64,000 bases of DNA from Mojavia pulchra JT2-VF2. Its GTDB lineage: Bacteria; Cyanobacteriota; Cyanobacteriia; Cyanobacteriales; Nostocaceae. The DNA is taken from NCBI GenBank assembly GCA_019359325.1, contig JAHHHN010000002.1, positions 310,001-374,000 of the forward strand, given 5' to 3'. This document shows, piece after piece, positions 28,668 through 37,878 of this stretch. The notes beneath the pieces are model-generated. The model had not been told where the DNA came from, ran no database searches, and saw only the letters and a program-made list of their open reading frames with translations. The stretch's first letter is position 1. The number at the start of each line of letters is the position of its first letter. The position numbers were made by a program, and so were the translations under genes.

Positions 28668-29831
28668 TTATTTACCCATACCTAATTGTTGAGCTTTTTG
28701 GTAAACTTTGCCTTCAGTTAACAATGAAGGAGCAATCACAACTTCAACTTGCTGCATTTCTTTAATGTTTTTCGCTCCTAATGTACCCATACTTGTCTTT
28801 AAGGCCCCTAAAAGATTATGAGTGCCATCATCTAGCCCTGCTGGGCCAATGAGGATTTGCTCTAGGGTACCAGTGGTAGCAACGCGAATGCGGGTGCCAC
28901 GAGGCAATACAGGGCTGGGAGTCGCCATTCCCCAATGATAACCGCGTCCTGGGGCTTCGGCTGCTCTGGCAAAGGGAGAACCTATCATCACGCCATCGGC
29001 ACCGCAAGCAATACACTTGCAAATGTCACCGCCAGTGATTAAACCACCATCGGCAATAACAGGGATATAGTTACCAGTTTCTTGATAATAATCATCCCGT
29101 GCGGCTGCACAATCCGCGATCGCAGTTGCCTGCGGTACGCCCACGCCCAACACACCGCGTGAAGTACAAGCAGCACCGGGGCCAATCCCTACCAGTACTC
29201 CAGCTGCCCCAGCTTTCAACAAATTTAAAGTCACGTCGTAAGTGACGCAATTGCCCAAAATCACAGGGATGGGCATAGAACGGCAAAATTCTGCTAAATC
29301 TAATGGAACTACAGACTCTGGTGATAGGTGTGCAGTAGAAACCACCGTAGCTTGTACAAAAAATAAGTCTGCCCCAGCTTTTGCTACCACCTGACCATAT
29401 TTGCTTGCTCCGGCTGGTGTTGCACTAACTGCCGCAATGCCACCTTGTTGTTTAATTTCCTGAATACGCTTTTCAATTAATTCTGGCTTTATTGGTTCGG
29501 CATAGAGTTCTTGCATCAGGGATACAAATTCATCTTTCCCCACAGCGGCAATCCGATCTAAAATCGGTTCTGGGTCAGCATAGCGAGTTTGGATACCTTC
29601 TAAGTTGAGGACACCTAATGCTCCTAACTGCGACAAACGCACAGCCATCCGAACGTCTACTACGCCATCCATAGCACTGGCAATAATTGGAATTTCTCGC
29701 TCAATATTGCCAATCCGCCACCTGGTATCTGCCAAACTCGGATCGAGTGTTCTATTACCAGGTGCTAAAGCAATCTCATCAATTCCGTAAGCTCTCCGAG
29801 CCGTTTTTCCCCGCCCAAGTTGAATGTCCAC
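28668..29831 (-). CDS. GuaB3 family IMP dehydrogenase-related protein
   Basis: This is the IMPDH fold without CBS domains. At 387 residues it belongs to the GuaB3 type seen in cyanobacteria and actinobacteria. The loop with the catalytic Cys reads GIGPGAACTSRGVLGVG, and the phosphate-binding VIADGGLITGGDICK and GADGVMIGSPFARA follow. It would oxidise IMP to XMP with NAD+, the first step to GMP; some members differ in activity. The ATG start is MDIQLGRGKTARRAYG. It heads the guaB3-yfr1-trxA group. Confidence 0.92.
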   Translation of the reverse strand: MDIQLGRGKTARRAYGIDEIALAPGNRTLDPSLADTRWRIGNIEREIPIIASAMDGVVDVRMAVRLSQLGALGVLNLEGIQTRYADPEPILDRIAAVGKDEFVSLMQELYAEPIKPELIEKRIQEIKQQGGIAAVSATPAGASKYGQVVAKAGADLFFVQATVVSTAHLSPESVVPLDLAEFCRSMPIPVILGNCVTYDVTLNLLKAGAAGVLVGIGPGAACTSRGVLGVGVPQATAIADCAAARDDYYQETGNYIPVIADGGLITGGDICKCIACGADGVMIGSPFARAAEAPGRGYHWGMATPSPVLPRGTRIRVATTGTLEQILIGPAGLDDGTHNLLGALKTSMGTLGAKNIKEMQQVEVVIAPSLLTEGKVYQKAQQLGMGK

Positions 29832-30055
29832 GCTTAAACTTTTCTCAAATCTGTTTAAGCTAGGGTATCAAATTGTGAGGGGACTTGGAGCGACTTTTTT
29901 AGAAGTAACTGTCAGCAAGTAGCTCTTAACAGAGCCAGAAAAATTCTTACAGCAGTCACCCTGTTGAAACTGACTGTTGTCAGCACGGGCTTGGTCAGGA
30001 TCTGTATGTGCTATAAATTGACAAAGACTTTGGAATCGACAGGAACACTACCAAC

Positions 30056-30412
30056 ATGGAATTATCTGTACTAGCTTTACAAGCAGTAAATATTGCACTT
30101 TGGGCAATTGATAAGACTTCTGGTGGGGCGTTGGAGAAAGCTGGAGCAGATATTCTAGACTTTTTGACAAAAAGATTTCAAGGCAAACTTAAAATTAGAG
30201 GGTCTGAACCAAAACTTCTAGAAGCTGCGATCTTAAGTGAAGCCGAGTCTGATAAGAAGTTTCAGGAAGACCTTGAAAGGCTGGTAAATCAGTATCAGCA
30301 AATACAAAACACCTCTGTTTCTCAAAGTACCGAATCAGGTGTGAACGTCAATGTTAGTAGCAATTCAGGTACAGTGATTGGGCAGCAAATAGGTAAGCAA
30401 TTTTTTCGTTAA
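30056..30412 (+). CDS. Unrecognised protein, probably the first part of a frameshifted gene
   Basis: 118 residues with no family I recognise. The N-terminal 40 residues are helical (LSVLALQAVNIALWAIDK), followed by a charged helix (LSEAESDKKFQEDLERLVNQ) and a Gly/Asn/Val/Ser-rich stretch (SGVNVNVSSNSGTVIGQQIG). That stretch vaguely recalls short amyloid-type signalling motifs seen in bacterial immunity proteins; this is a guess. The ORF stops just after a run of six T (30401-30406). The +1 frame is open from 30393 and runs on into the next ORF with sensible protein sequence, so the two may once have been one reading frame, or may still be read through a shift. Confidence 0.6.
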   Translation: MELSVLALQAVNIALWAIDKTSGGALEKAGADILDFLTKRFQGKLKIRGSEPKLLEAAILSEAESDKKFQEDLERLVNQYQQIQNTSVSQSTESGVNVNVSSNSGTVIGQQIGKQFFR

Positions 30413-30503
30413 TCAATTTTATTTTGACCTTAAAGACTCAGATTTAGAATCAAATAGGAATTTATTTAGAAGGCTTCTCAACTACATTAAAGTAGTTGTT
30501 TTT

Positions 30504-31079
30504 TTGGTATGCGCTCTATTTTTCTGGTTTTTATTTGGTTGGTTGGCTGAGTGCTCCTTTCCCTTCGGTCAGGCTCTAGAGCTAATGCTTGCTTGCTTCA
30601 AGGGTACTATCTCAGCAAAGGTTAATAGCCTACAGCAACAGTTACAAAGGACAGATATAATTCCCCAGCCAAACAATCAACAGCAAGTTCAAAAGTTAAA
30701 TAACTTAGAGTCTCAAGCATGGTTATATGAAGGTATTTTAGAACGTCTTGGCGCAGATCCTTCCGCAAATCATGAAAAGATTGCAAGAACACTTGAGGCA
30801 TTAGAGTATAAAAGAAGTGAAATTCTACAAGAACTAGAGCCTCGAAGACCTAGAAACTATCGTGTCCTAGCAGAAATACAAGATTCTATTCGCACTTTTT
30901 TAGCTAGTCAAGCTGAGAAAGACTATGAACAGCTTCAGAAAATTGTAACTAATTTAGTTCTGTTTACGAGAAGTAGACAGCCTTCACAAATTATTATTTC
31001 AGAAGTTATCAAAAAACTAGCTACAGAAATAGCATATAACACCAATCAAATAAGTCCTTATCGCCTTCGGCTTGCTTAG
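30504..31079 (+). CDS. Unrecognised membrane/coiled-coil protein, probably the middle part of a frameshifted gene
   Basis: The frame is open from 30393, but the only conventional start is a TTG at 30504, which lies inside a transmembrane segment (KVVVFLVCALFFWFLFGWLAE). The upstream in-frame residues (FYFDLKDSDLESNRNLFRRL) look like real protein, a basic segment before a membrane helix, which argues that the true start is in the preceding ORF. The rest is helical and charged (LNNLESQAWLYEGILERLGA, KIARTLEALEYKRSEILQEL), probably coiled coil. The ORF ends at TAG (31077) overlapping the next ORF. No function can be offered. Confidence 0.5.
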   Translation: MVCALFFWFLFGWLAECSFPFGQALELMLACFKGTISAKVNSLQQQLQRTDIIPQPNNQQQVQKLNNLESQAWLYEGILERLGADPSANHEKIARTLEALEYKRSEILQELEPRRPRNYRVLAEIQDSIRTFLASQAEKDYEQLQKIVTNLVLFTRSRQPSQIIISEVIKKLATEIAYNTNQISPYRLRLA

Positions 31080-31332
31080 ACAACAACAGAACGAAATAGT
31101 TAATTTAAGAACACAGCTTTCCCAAGCTAACCAATTGCAATCTCCAACTTCTAGTTATAGTTCTCCACAACAAAGACAAAAAACTACTAAGTCAATAGCG
31201 ACCAAAAAGAAAATCTCAGTAGAGGAATATAGAAGAATTTCTAATCAAAGTGATTATCTGTATGTCGAAGCGTATTATCGAAAAGATGGAACCCCTGTAA
31301 GAGCACATTATAGAAGACGACCAAGTAAATGA
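31054..31332 (+). CDS. Unrecognised basic C-terminal segment, probably the third part of a frameshifted gene
   Basis: The frame is open from 31054; a TTG at 31072 is the only usable start, and it overlaps the preceding stop. Translation gives a coiled-coil-like LLRQQQNEIVNLRTQLSQAN, a Ser/Gln linker and a basic end, KISVEEYRRISNQSDYLYVE and then AYYRKDGTPVRAHYRRRPSK. The end matches a short motif (aromatic, R, DGT, V, H, R) found at the C termini of assorted cyanobacterial proteins. The coiled coil continues smoothly from the previous ORF if one base is skipped near 31070, so a second +1 shift is suspected. Confidence 0.5.
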   Translation, partial: VLIAFGLLRQQQNEIVNLRTQLSQANQLQSPTSSYSSPQQRQKTTKSIATKKKISVEEYRRISNQSDYLYVEAYYRKDGTPVRAHYRRRPSK

Positions 31333-31356
31333 GCTTTAGGATATGGGAGAAAATGA

Positions 31357-31873
<517 letters not shown>

Positions 31874-32070
31874 AAGCTTTCGGTAAGAGTTCAAGGACAC
31901 TAGCCACTGCTGACTTATAGCGTTATACAGCAGAGTTGTCTACAAAGGTGTAATTGTGTCTTAAATGATGAAGCAATCATGAATTTTGTTGATTACTTTC
32001 ACAAATTTGTCCTATTGCAATTAACTGCAACAAGATTCAGCTTTCTGGCAGCCAGAATTGTTACCATAGG

Positions 32071-34527
32071 TTGAGATTAGATATTGAAGCCTTGATCCAA
32101 TCTGAAACTTTAGAATTACTAGAATGGCATCGCCTCTGCCAGCATCTTTCGACATTTGCGGCAACTAAACTAGGGGCGATCGCAGCGCGTTATCTGAAAA
32201 TCCCGGAATCTCAGTCCGAAAGCACACAGTTGTTGGAGCAAACTAAGGAAGTTTACCAACTAGAGAGTCGTTTAGCTATAAGTTTATCGTTTGAGGGAAT
32301 TCAAGATATCGGTGATTCCCTTGAAAGAGCAGAACTTCAAGGAATTTTGGCAGGGGACGAATTGTTAGCGATCGCTACGACTCTTGCTGGCAGCAGGACT
32401 TTGCGTCGTGTAATCGATAACCAGGAAAATTTGCCGATACTGACAGAGTTGGTTGCTGATTTACGAACTTATCCTGACCTTGAGCAAGAAATTCACCGTT
32501 GTATAGATGAACGGGGACAAGTAACCGATCGCGCCAGTCAAAAACTTGGGGAAATTCGCACAGAACTACGGAGATTACGCAGTCAAATTACCCAAAAACT
32601 GCAAAATATTTTACAAGTCAAATCTGGCGCAGTCCAAGAACAACTGATTACCCAACGAGGCGATCGCTTTGTCATCCCTGTGAAAGCGCCGCAAAAAGAC
32701 GCTATTCCTGGCATCGTCCACGATACCTCTACGAGCGGTGCAACGCTATATGTGGAACCTAATAGCATCGTGCCTCTAGGTAATCAACTACGCCAAGTAA
32801 TTAGAAGAGAGCAAACCGAAGAAGAAGCAATTCGTCGCGCTTTGACGGAGCAAATAGCAGCAGTCAAACCAGATTTAGAGAGGTTATTAGCGATTGTTAC
32901 CACTCTAGATCTAGCAACCGCTAAAGCGCGTTACAGTTTCTGGTTAGGAGCAAATCCTCCCCGATTTATTGATTTGGAGAAAAACGAAACTATTACCTTG
33001 CGGAACTTGCGGCATCCTCTATTGGTGTGGCAGCATCAGCACGAACAAAGCCAACCAGTGGTTCCCGTAGATTTGCTTATCAACCCGCAAATTCGAGTAG
33101 TGACAATTACTGGGCCCAATACTGGCGGTAAAACCGTAAGCTTGAAAACCTTGGGTTTGGCAGCATTAATGGCAAAGGTAGGTTTATTTTTGCCAGCCCG
33201 TGAACCAGTAGAAATACCTTGGTTTGACAAGGTACTAGCAGATATTGGTGACGAACAATCCCTTCAGCAAAGTTTATCTACATTCTCTGGCCACATCCGG
33301 CGGATCAGTCGGATTTTGGAGGCACTGGGGGCTGGAGAACTGGGATTGGGTACTGGGGAAGAGTCTTCCCAATCCCTAATCCCTAATCCCCAATCCCTCG
33401 TTTTACTCGATGAAGTAGGCGCAGGAACTGATCCAGCCGAGGGTAGCGCCTTAGCGATCGCCCTGCTGCAATATCTCGCTAACCACGCCCGATTAACGCT
33501 TGCTACCACTCACTTTGGTGAATTGAAAGCGCTGAAGTATGAAGATGAGCGCTTTGAAAATGCCTCTGTAGAATTTGATGAAAGTACCCTGTCGCCGACT
33601 TATAGGCTACTGTGGGGAATTCCTGGACGATCTAATGCCTTGACAATTGCCCGTCGCTTGGGGTTAAAACAAGAAGTCGTAGAACAAGCAAAAACTCATC
33701 TGGGAGGAGCAACAGATGAAGTTAACCAGGTAATTGCTGGATTAGAAGCACAACGTCGCCGTCAGGAAACCAAAGCCGCCGCCGCACAAGATTTGTTGCA
33801 GCAAGCAGAACGTTTATATAAGGAAGTATCAGCGAAAGCAGCAAATTTGCAAGAAAGAGAGCAGGCTTTAAAGGCTTCACAAGAACTAGCAGTGCAGCAA
33901 GCGATCGCCCAAGCCAAAGGTGAAATTGCCCAAATAATTCGTCGTTTGCAGCAAGGAACACCAACAGCACAAGATGCCCAGCAAGCAACTAACGCCTTAA
34001 ATCAAATCGGCCAGAAATACCAACCGACAACGCCAGCAAAACCAAAAGTTGGATTTATGCCGAAAGTAGGCGATCGCGTCCGTATTTCTAAATTAGGGCA
34101 AACAGCAGAAGTTTTAGTCGCCCCTGATGAAGATGGCGAATTGACTGTGCGCTTTGGAATCATGAAGATGACAGTGAAGCTGGAAGACGTCGAATCTTTA
34201 GATGGACAAAAAGCCGAACCAATCGTCAAATCGAAACCAGCACCAGCGCCAACACCAGTCACGCCACCAGCACAACCAGCCCTAACAATTCGGACTTCCA
34301 AAAACACAGTCGATTTGCGTGGTAAGCGAGTGGCTGATGCCGAATTCCTTTTAGATAAAGCAATCTCAGAAGCTCAGGGCCCAATATGGATTATTCACGG
34401 ACACGGCACTGGTAAGCTACGGCAAGGTGTTCACAGCTTTTTGCAACAGCATCCCCAAGTCAGTCATTACGAAGTCGCAGAACAAGCAGATGGCGGCAGT
34501 GGTGTCACCATTGCTTATGTTAAATAA
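32071..34527 (+). CDS. mutS2: MutS2 with C-terminal Smr domain and an in-frame repeat insertion
   Basis: MutS2 is a MutS-like ATPase with an endonucleolytic Smr domain, linked to recombination control and ribosome rescue. Walker A is GPNTGGKT (residues 348-355), the Walker B segment is LVLLDEVGAGTDP (about 444-456), a coiled coil lies near 555-640, and the Smr domain ends the protein (DLRGKRVADAEFLLD, HGHGTGKLRQGV). Between the LSTFSGH motif and Walker B, residues of about 421-442 (GAGELGLGTGEESSQSLIPN) are encoded by GGGGACTGGG-type repeat DNA like that between genes. The frame is kept. The TTG at 32071 is used; a TTG at 32092 gives the more usual MIQSETLELLEW. Confidence 0.95.
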   Translation: MRLDIEALIQSETLELLEWHRLCQHLSTFAATKLGAIAARYLKIPESQSESTQLLEQTKEVYQLESRLAISLSFEGIQDIGDSLERAELQGILAGDELLAIATTLAGSRTLRRVIDNQENLPILTELVADLRTYPDLEQEIHRCIDERGQVTDRASQKLGEIRTELRRLRSQITQKLQNILQVKSGAVQEQLITQRGDRFVIPVKAPQKDAIPGIVHDTSTSGATLYVEPNSIVPLGNQLRQVIRREQTEEEAIRRALTEQIAAVKPDLERLLAIVTTLDLATAKARYSFWLGANPPRFIDLEKNETITLRNLRHPLLVWQHQHEQSQPVVPVDLLINPQIRVVTITGPNTGGKTVSLKTLGLAALMAKVGLFLPAREPVEIPWFDKVLADIGDEQSLQQSLSTFSGHIRRISRILEALGAGELGLGTGEESSQSLIPNPQSLVLLDEVGAGTDPAEGSALAIALLQYLANHARLTLATTHFGELKALKYEDERFENASVEFDESTLSPTYRLLWGIPGRSNALTIARRLGLKQEVVEQAKTHLGGATDEVNQVIAGLEAQRRRQETKAAAAQDLLQQAERLYKEVSAKAANLQEREQALKASQELAVQQAIAQAKGEIAQIIRRLQQGTPTAQDAQQATNALNQIGQKYQPTTPAKPKVGFMPKVGDRVRISKLGQTAEVLVAPDEDGELTVRFGIMKMTVKLEDVESLDGQKAEPIVKSKPAPAPTPVTPPAQPALTIRTSKNTVDLRGKRVADAEFLLDKAISEAQGPIWIIHGHGTGKLRQGVHSFLQQHPQVSHYEVAEQADGGSGVTIAYVK
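33328..33398 (+). repeat. STRR-type repeat inside mutS2
   Basis: About 70 bases built from CTGGGGGCTGG, ACTGGGATTGGG, ACTGGGGAAG, then the inverted form CCCAATCCCTAATCCCTAATCCC. The same units occur in the spacers at 11711-12082 and 15270-15445. The segment can fold on itself (GGGATTGGG against CCCAATCCC). Confidence 0.85.
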
Positions 34528-34879
34528 AGTGCAATAAATGTCACTATTGAGGGTCAATGTAATCATGAATTACTAATTACTAATTGCCTAGCTATTATTA
34601 GCGATTGGCAATTATTGATTAGGTTCATTGATGACTTTTATTTATACATTGGTACGTACTGGGCAGCTAATACTAGATGAGTCTTAGGTGAAGTATTTAA
34701 ATTTCTGCTTTGTAGAAAATAAATTTTCATTTAGAGTAAGACAAAGATACCTGCTGTTGACCACAGTGAAAAACTTAGCTGAAGCTTCTGACTAAATAGC
34801 AATGGGAAACCTACCTGAATGCTTACAAGTCTTGTTTCAAAATGGGTAACAGCAACAGCCCCTATTAGCCCGATCACCT
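34528..34879. other. Intergenic, short AATTACTAATT repeats
   Basis: 352 bases between mutS2 and the DUF3038 gene. The first 60 bases include short tandem TTACTAA units (about 34568-34585). The remainder holds no convincing gene and should include the promoter of the DUF3038-DUF4335 pair. Confidence 0.45.
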
Positions 34880-35485
34880 ATGCTAAAAGTTATGCACTCG
34901 GCCGCCAATTCAGCAACACCAAATTCCCAATGGGAGGATTTAATCAAACTTCCAGCCCCAAACGCCGTTCAATGGGACAATATTAAAACTCAGTTGGACT
35001 TAGTGCTGTTGGCGCTGGAAACCTTAACTGGCATTGGTTCCGAGGCAATGCTCTCCGCGGCAATTAGCCTAAATTTAGAGTCAAGGGTACCAGACCGCGT
35101 AGCTTTATGGCGGCTGCGTCAGTCAAATCCTCTACGCAAAGGTCAAGGTGGGCGAAAAAAGCTAGATGTAGAAGAAGCGCGATCGCTTGTTCTGATCACT
35201 TGCTACCTCGCCAAACAGCACCAGGAATTAATTCGTCGTGCTGTCGGTCTGTTAGAACAAATGGCGGAGAATAACCGGGAACCTCATCAGACTGCTTTAC
35301 TTGGAGATTATATCGATGCTTTCTGCAACACCTACCAAGAGCGGATGGAAGAGGATGAACAAATCTCTACAGATTTACTTACCCAACTGGCACTAAAACT
35401 ATTAGTAGATTTACTGTTTTATAGTGCTCCTGGTGGGCACCGCCGCCTCTGGTTAGCTCTTATAGACCGTTCGACAAAATTTTAG
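34880..35485 (+). CDS. DUF3038 family protein
   Basis: This 201-residue, mostly helical soluble protein matches the cyanobacterial DUF3038 family (QLDLVLLALETLTGIGSEAM, VALWRLRQSNPLRKGQGGRK, EEARSLVLITCYLA). Its function is unknown. DUF3038 and DUF4335 genes are neighbours in many cyanobacteria, and the DUF4335 gene follows here after about 73 bases, so the two products probably work together. An internal ATG (MHSAANSATP) four codons in is an alternative start. Confidence 0.82.
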   Translation: MLKVMHSAANSATPNSQWEDLIKLPAPNAVQWDNIKTQLDLVLLALETLTGIGSEAMLSAAISLNLESRVPDRVALWRLRQSNPLRKGQGGRKKLDVEEARSLVLITCYLAKQHQELIRRAVGLLEQMAENNREPHQTALLGDYIDAFCNTYQERMEEDEQISTDLLTQLALKLLVDLLFYSAPGGHRRLWLALIDRSTKF

Positions 35486-35540
35486 ATTTTAGATTTTAGA
35501 TTTCTGATCTAAAATCCCAAATCCAAAATCCCTAATTATC
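35485..35540. repeat. TTTTAGA/TCTAAAA short repeats between DUF3038 and DUF4335
   Basis: Three tandem TTTTAGAT units followed by their inverted counterpart ATCTAAAATCCC and AAATCC repeats. It can form a stem-loop, but there is no proper U-tract, so read-through into the DUF4335 gene is expected. Confidence 0.6.
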
Positions 35541-35558
35541 TCCCTCGCAGTTTCTGCC

Positions 35559-37217
35559 ATGCCTCTATCAAATCCTGTCATTCGTCGCTACACACCCCCT
35601 ACTTGCACGCTAGAAGTATTGGCGCAAAGTTCGCCTTTGTCCCATTGGATGGGAAAAACTGTTCTTAAACAGTTGAGCTTTGAGCTACGGTTTGACGATC
35701 CGCGACTGCCAACAGAAGAAAGCAGGTTGTCAATTCGGGGCGATCGCGACCAACTTGAAGCTTTGTGTGATGCTGTTACAAGCTACATACAGCAATTTCT
35801 TCAGCAGTCTCCAGAAAGCTTTTGGGTCAATTTATCAGGCCCCCAAGACTCCAGCAAAGTCGCTGATGACTCAGAATTAACAGATTTTCATCCTTCTTTA
35901 GCAGCTACTAAGACATTAAAAGCTTTTAACTCTTATTTACCTGAGACACAGATACATTTAGAACCAAGCAGCTATTTAACTCACAGCTTATTTCTCGGTT
36001 CTCTCGCTAACCAAGCATCTGGGCCTGTAATTCAACTCAGTCTGTTGCAACTATTTGATTTAGCAACAGCCCTAGATGAATACTCGGCTGATGTTATGGC
36101 ATTACCAACTCTCAATAACAGTAGGATTTCCAGCTTTAGCTGGCAAACTTGGGCACCAGTAGCAGCCGTACTAGTAATAGGTGTAGGTTTATTACCCGTT
36201 ACCTGGCAATATGTTAATAACGGTAAGGCAAAGCAGCAGATAGCCAAAAAACCAACTTCAGAATCGGCACAAATTCCTCTGCAAAACTCTCCTTTGCTCG
36301 ACTTTCCTACACCTCAACCTGGACTCACATCCCCAGACACTTTACAACAGCAGCCAATTGCAGGCTCCAATCCTCAGTTTCCCACTACGAATTTACCTGC
36401 ACCACCCTTAAACCCGCCTAATTCTAACTTATCTGCAAATTCCCCAACATTACCCAATTCCAGCTTCTCCACAACATCTCAAACTGCCCCCAACTCTAAT
36501 TTGCCCAACGTTGCCTTGCCATCTCCTGGAAGCGTACTGAGTATACCGCAGAAGACAAACTCAACCTTTCCTACTAATTCACAGTTCACAGCACCCGGCA
36601 CAACCGGTGACCAGAAAATTGCTCTACAACCAAATCCTGGACAAAACCCAGCGAGGTCAGTTACTCAAGGCGAAATTACTCTGCCCAAAAAAAGGGAGCT
36701 ACCACCAAGCTTATCTCCTAGTAGAACCGGTGTAACCCCTAACATTTCAACAGTTGCCCCACCTCTTGCCACCATACCCAATGTTCCAACAAACCCACGG
36801 AATTTGCAGGAAGAATTAAATTCTGCATCTAATACCTCTTCAGTAACAGGTAATGATAATTCATTAGTCGAGAAATTGAGGGGCGGAGGCAAAACAACAA
36901 CATCCACAAATGTAGCCACCGACAGTACATTGTTTGATACACCTCAAGTGACAGAAGCTAGAGAATATTTCAAAAAGCGTTGGCAACCACCAGCAGGGTT
37001 AAAGAGAACACTAGAGTATAGTTTGATGATTGGTGTTGACGGTACAATTGAACGAATTTTTCCTTTAAATAAAGCAGCAAGAGAGTACGTTGACAGCGCT
37101 GGGATGCCTGTCATTGGAACACCATTTATTTCTCCCAATAGATATGGTAGAAATGCCAGAATGCGAGCTGTTCTTAGCCCTAATGGTAAAGTGCAGGTTT
37201 TTCCAGAAACTGAATAA
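35559..37217 (+). CDS. DUF4335 family protein
   Basis: The N-terminal 190 residues (MPLSNPVIRRYTPPTCTLEV, SFELRFDDPRLPTEE, DRDQLEALCDAVTSYIQQFL) match DUF4335, a cyanobacterial family of unknown function. One transmembrane helix follows (WAPVAAVLVIGVGLLPVTWQYV, about 207-228). A low-complexity Pro/Asn/Ser/Thr linker of about 230 residues leads to a compact C-terminal domain (FKKRWQPPAGLKRTLEYSLM) that looks TonB-C-like. The topology would place the linker and tail outside the cytoplasm. It pairs with the DUF3038 gene upstream. Confidence 0.82.
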   Translation: MPLSNPVIRRYTPPTCTLEVLAQSSPLSHWMGKTVLKQLSFELRFDDPRLPTEESRLSIRGDRDQLEALCDAVTSYIQQFLQQSPESFWVNLSGPQDSSKVADDSELTDFHPSLAATKTLKAFNSYLPETQIHLEPSSYLTHSLFLGSLANQASGPVIQLSLLQLFDLATALDEYSADVMALPTLNNSRISSFSWQTWAPVAAVLVIGVGLLPVTWQYVNNGKAKQQIAKKPTSESAQIPLQNSPLLDFPTPQPGLTSPDTLQQQPIAGSNPQFPTTNLPAPPLNPPNSNLSANSPTLPNSSFSTTSQTAPNSNLPNVALPSPGSVLSIPQKTNSTFPTNSQFTAPGTTGDQKIALQPNPGQNPARSVTQGEITLPKKRELPPSLSPSRTGVTPNISTVAPPLATIPNVPTNPRNLQEELNSASNTSSVTGNDNSLVEKLRGGGKTTTSTNVATDSTLFDTPQVTEAREYFKKRWQPPAGLKRTLEYSLMIGVDGTIERIFPLNKAAREYVDSAGMPVIGTPFISPNRYGRNARMRAVLSPNGKVQVFPETE

Positions 37218-37237
37218 TTAACTAAATCGGCTTATGT

Positions 37238-37373
37238 CAGTTGCAAAACTGGTATAGGTATTCTTATAGTAGTGATTTGACTAAAGTTAGGCAAATTGCC
37301 TCACTCAGGAAGTTTGAGGTCTATAATGCTTATGCTTTGGAACCCATATTCGTGAGTCCAGTTGTAAAACTGG
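37238..37373. repeat. Two copies of a CCAGTT/AACTGG hairpin unit
   Basis: CAGTT-GCAA-AACTG (37238-37251) and CCAGTT-GTAA-AACTGG (37358-37373) are near-identical small palindromes about 105 bases apart, both in the context GTCCAGTTG.AAAACTGGTA. They lie between the DUF4335 gene and the YiaA-like gene. A 64-codon frame here (37241-37435) starts inside the first copy at a TTG and is not considered a gene. Confidence 0.6.
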
Positions 37374-37446
37374 TAACATCGTTATTGTCTTTGAATGTGC
37401 CAATAAATACAATCACGGTTAAATCACTCAATTAAAGGTGGGAAAT

Positions 37447-37731
37447 ATGCAACCGATGAGTCCTCAAAAAGACAGCACTGCTTGGGTTATTCAAACATGG
37501 GCTGCTTTTGTTATGTCTCTTTCTATGACAACCTTCGGCATTGTGAATCTACCTGTAGATAACTGGGTGAAAGGCTTTATGGGTATGGGTTTAGCATTCT
37601 CTGTTGGCTCAACTTTTACTTTGGCAAAAACCACTAGAGACTTGCACGAAACTAGAAGATTAACGGCTAGGATAGATGAGGCAAAAGTTGAAAAGTTGCT
37701 TTCACAGCACGATCCCTTAAATCTAAAATAA
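37447..37731 (+). CDS. YiaA/YiaB-type two-helix membrane protein
   Basis: The 94-residue protein carries the YiaAB two-helix domain: a first helix in STAWVIQTWAAFVMSLSM and a second in WVKGFMGMGLAFSVGSTFTL, followed by a charged cytoplasmic tail (TTRDLHETRRLTARIDEAKV). Function is unknown; members are small inner-membrane proteins. The ATG at 37447 is chosen because AAAGGTGGG sits at good distance upstream; a GTG at 37438 is in frame. The gene converges with the ferredoxin gene. Confidence 0.82.
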   Translation: MQPMSPQKDSTAWVIQTWAAFVMSLSMTTFGIVNLPVDNWVKGFMGMGLAFSVGSTFTLAKTTRDLHETRRLTARIDEAKVEKLLSQHDPLNLK

Positions 37732-37829
37732 GATATTCAACAGTTAAATTTTTGAATTTTGTTTTGTTTAAATATTATTGACTAAGGCTTTAATTACTAC
37801 CTTGGAAAATAACTACATAACAAAAAACA

Positions 37830-37854
37830 AAAGGACTGAGATAACCAGTCCTTT
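37830..37854. terminator. Bidirectional terminator between the YiaA-like and ferredoxin genes
   Basis: AAAGGACTG (37830-37838) and CAGTCCTTT (37846-37854) form a perfect nine-pair stem with a seven-base loop. On the minus strand the stem is followed by TGTTTTTTGTT, a good U-tract for the ferredoxin operon. On the plus strand the tail is weaker (AAGTATATTT). Confidence 0.8.
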
Positions 37855-37878
37855 AAGTATATTTATGGAAACTTTGTT

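Noticed and set aside
37241-37435. 64-codon plus-strand frame before the YiaA-like gene
   Set aside because: It starts at a TTG inside a hairpin repeat and has no recognisable feature or ribosome-binding site.
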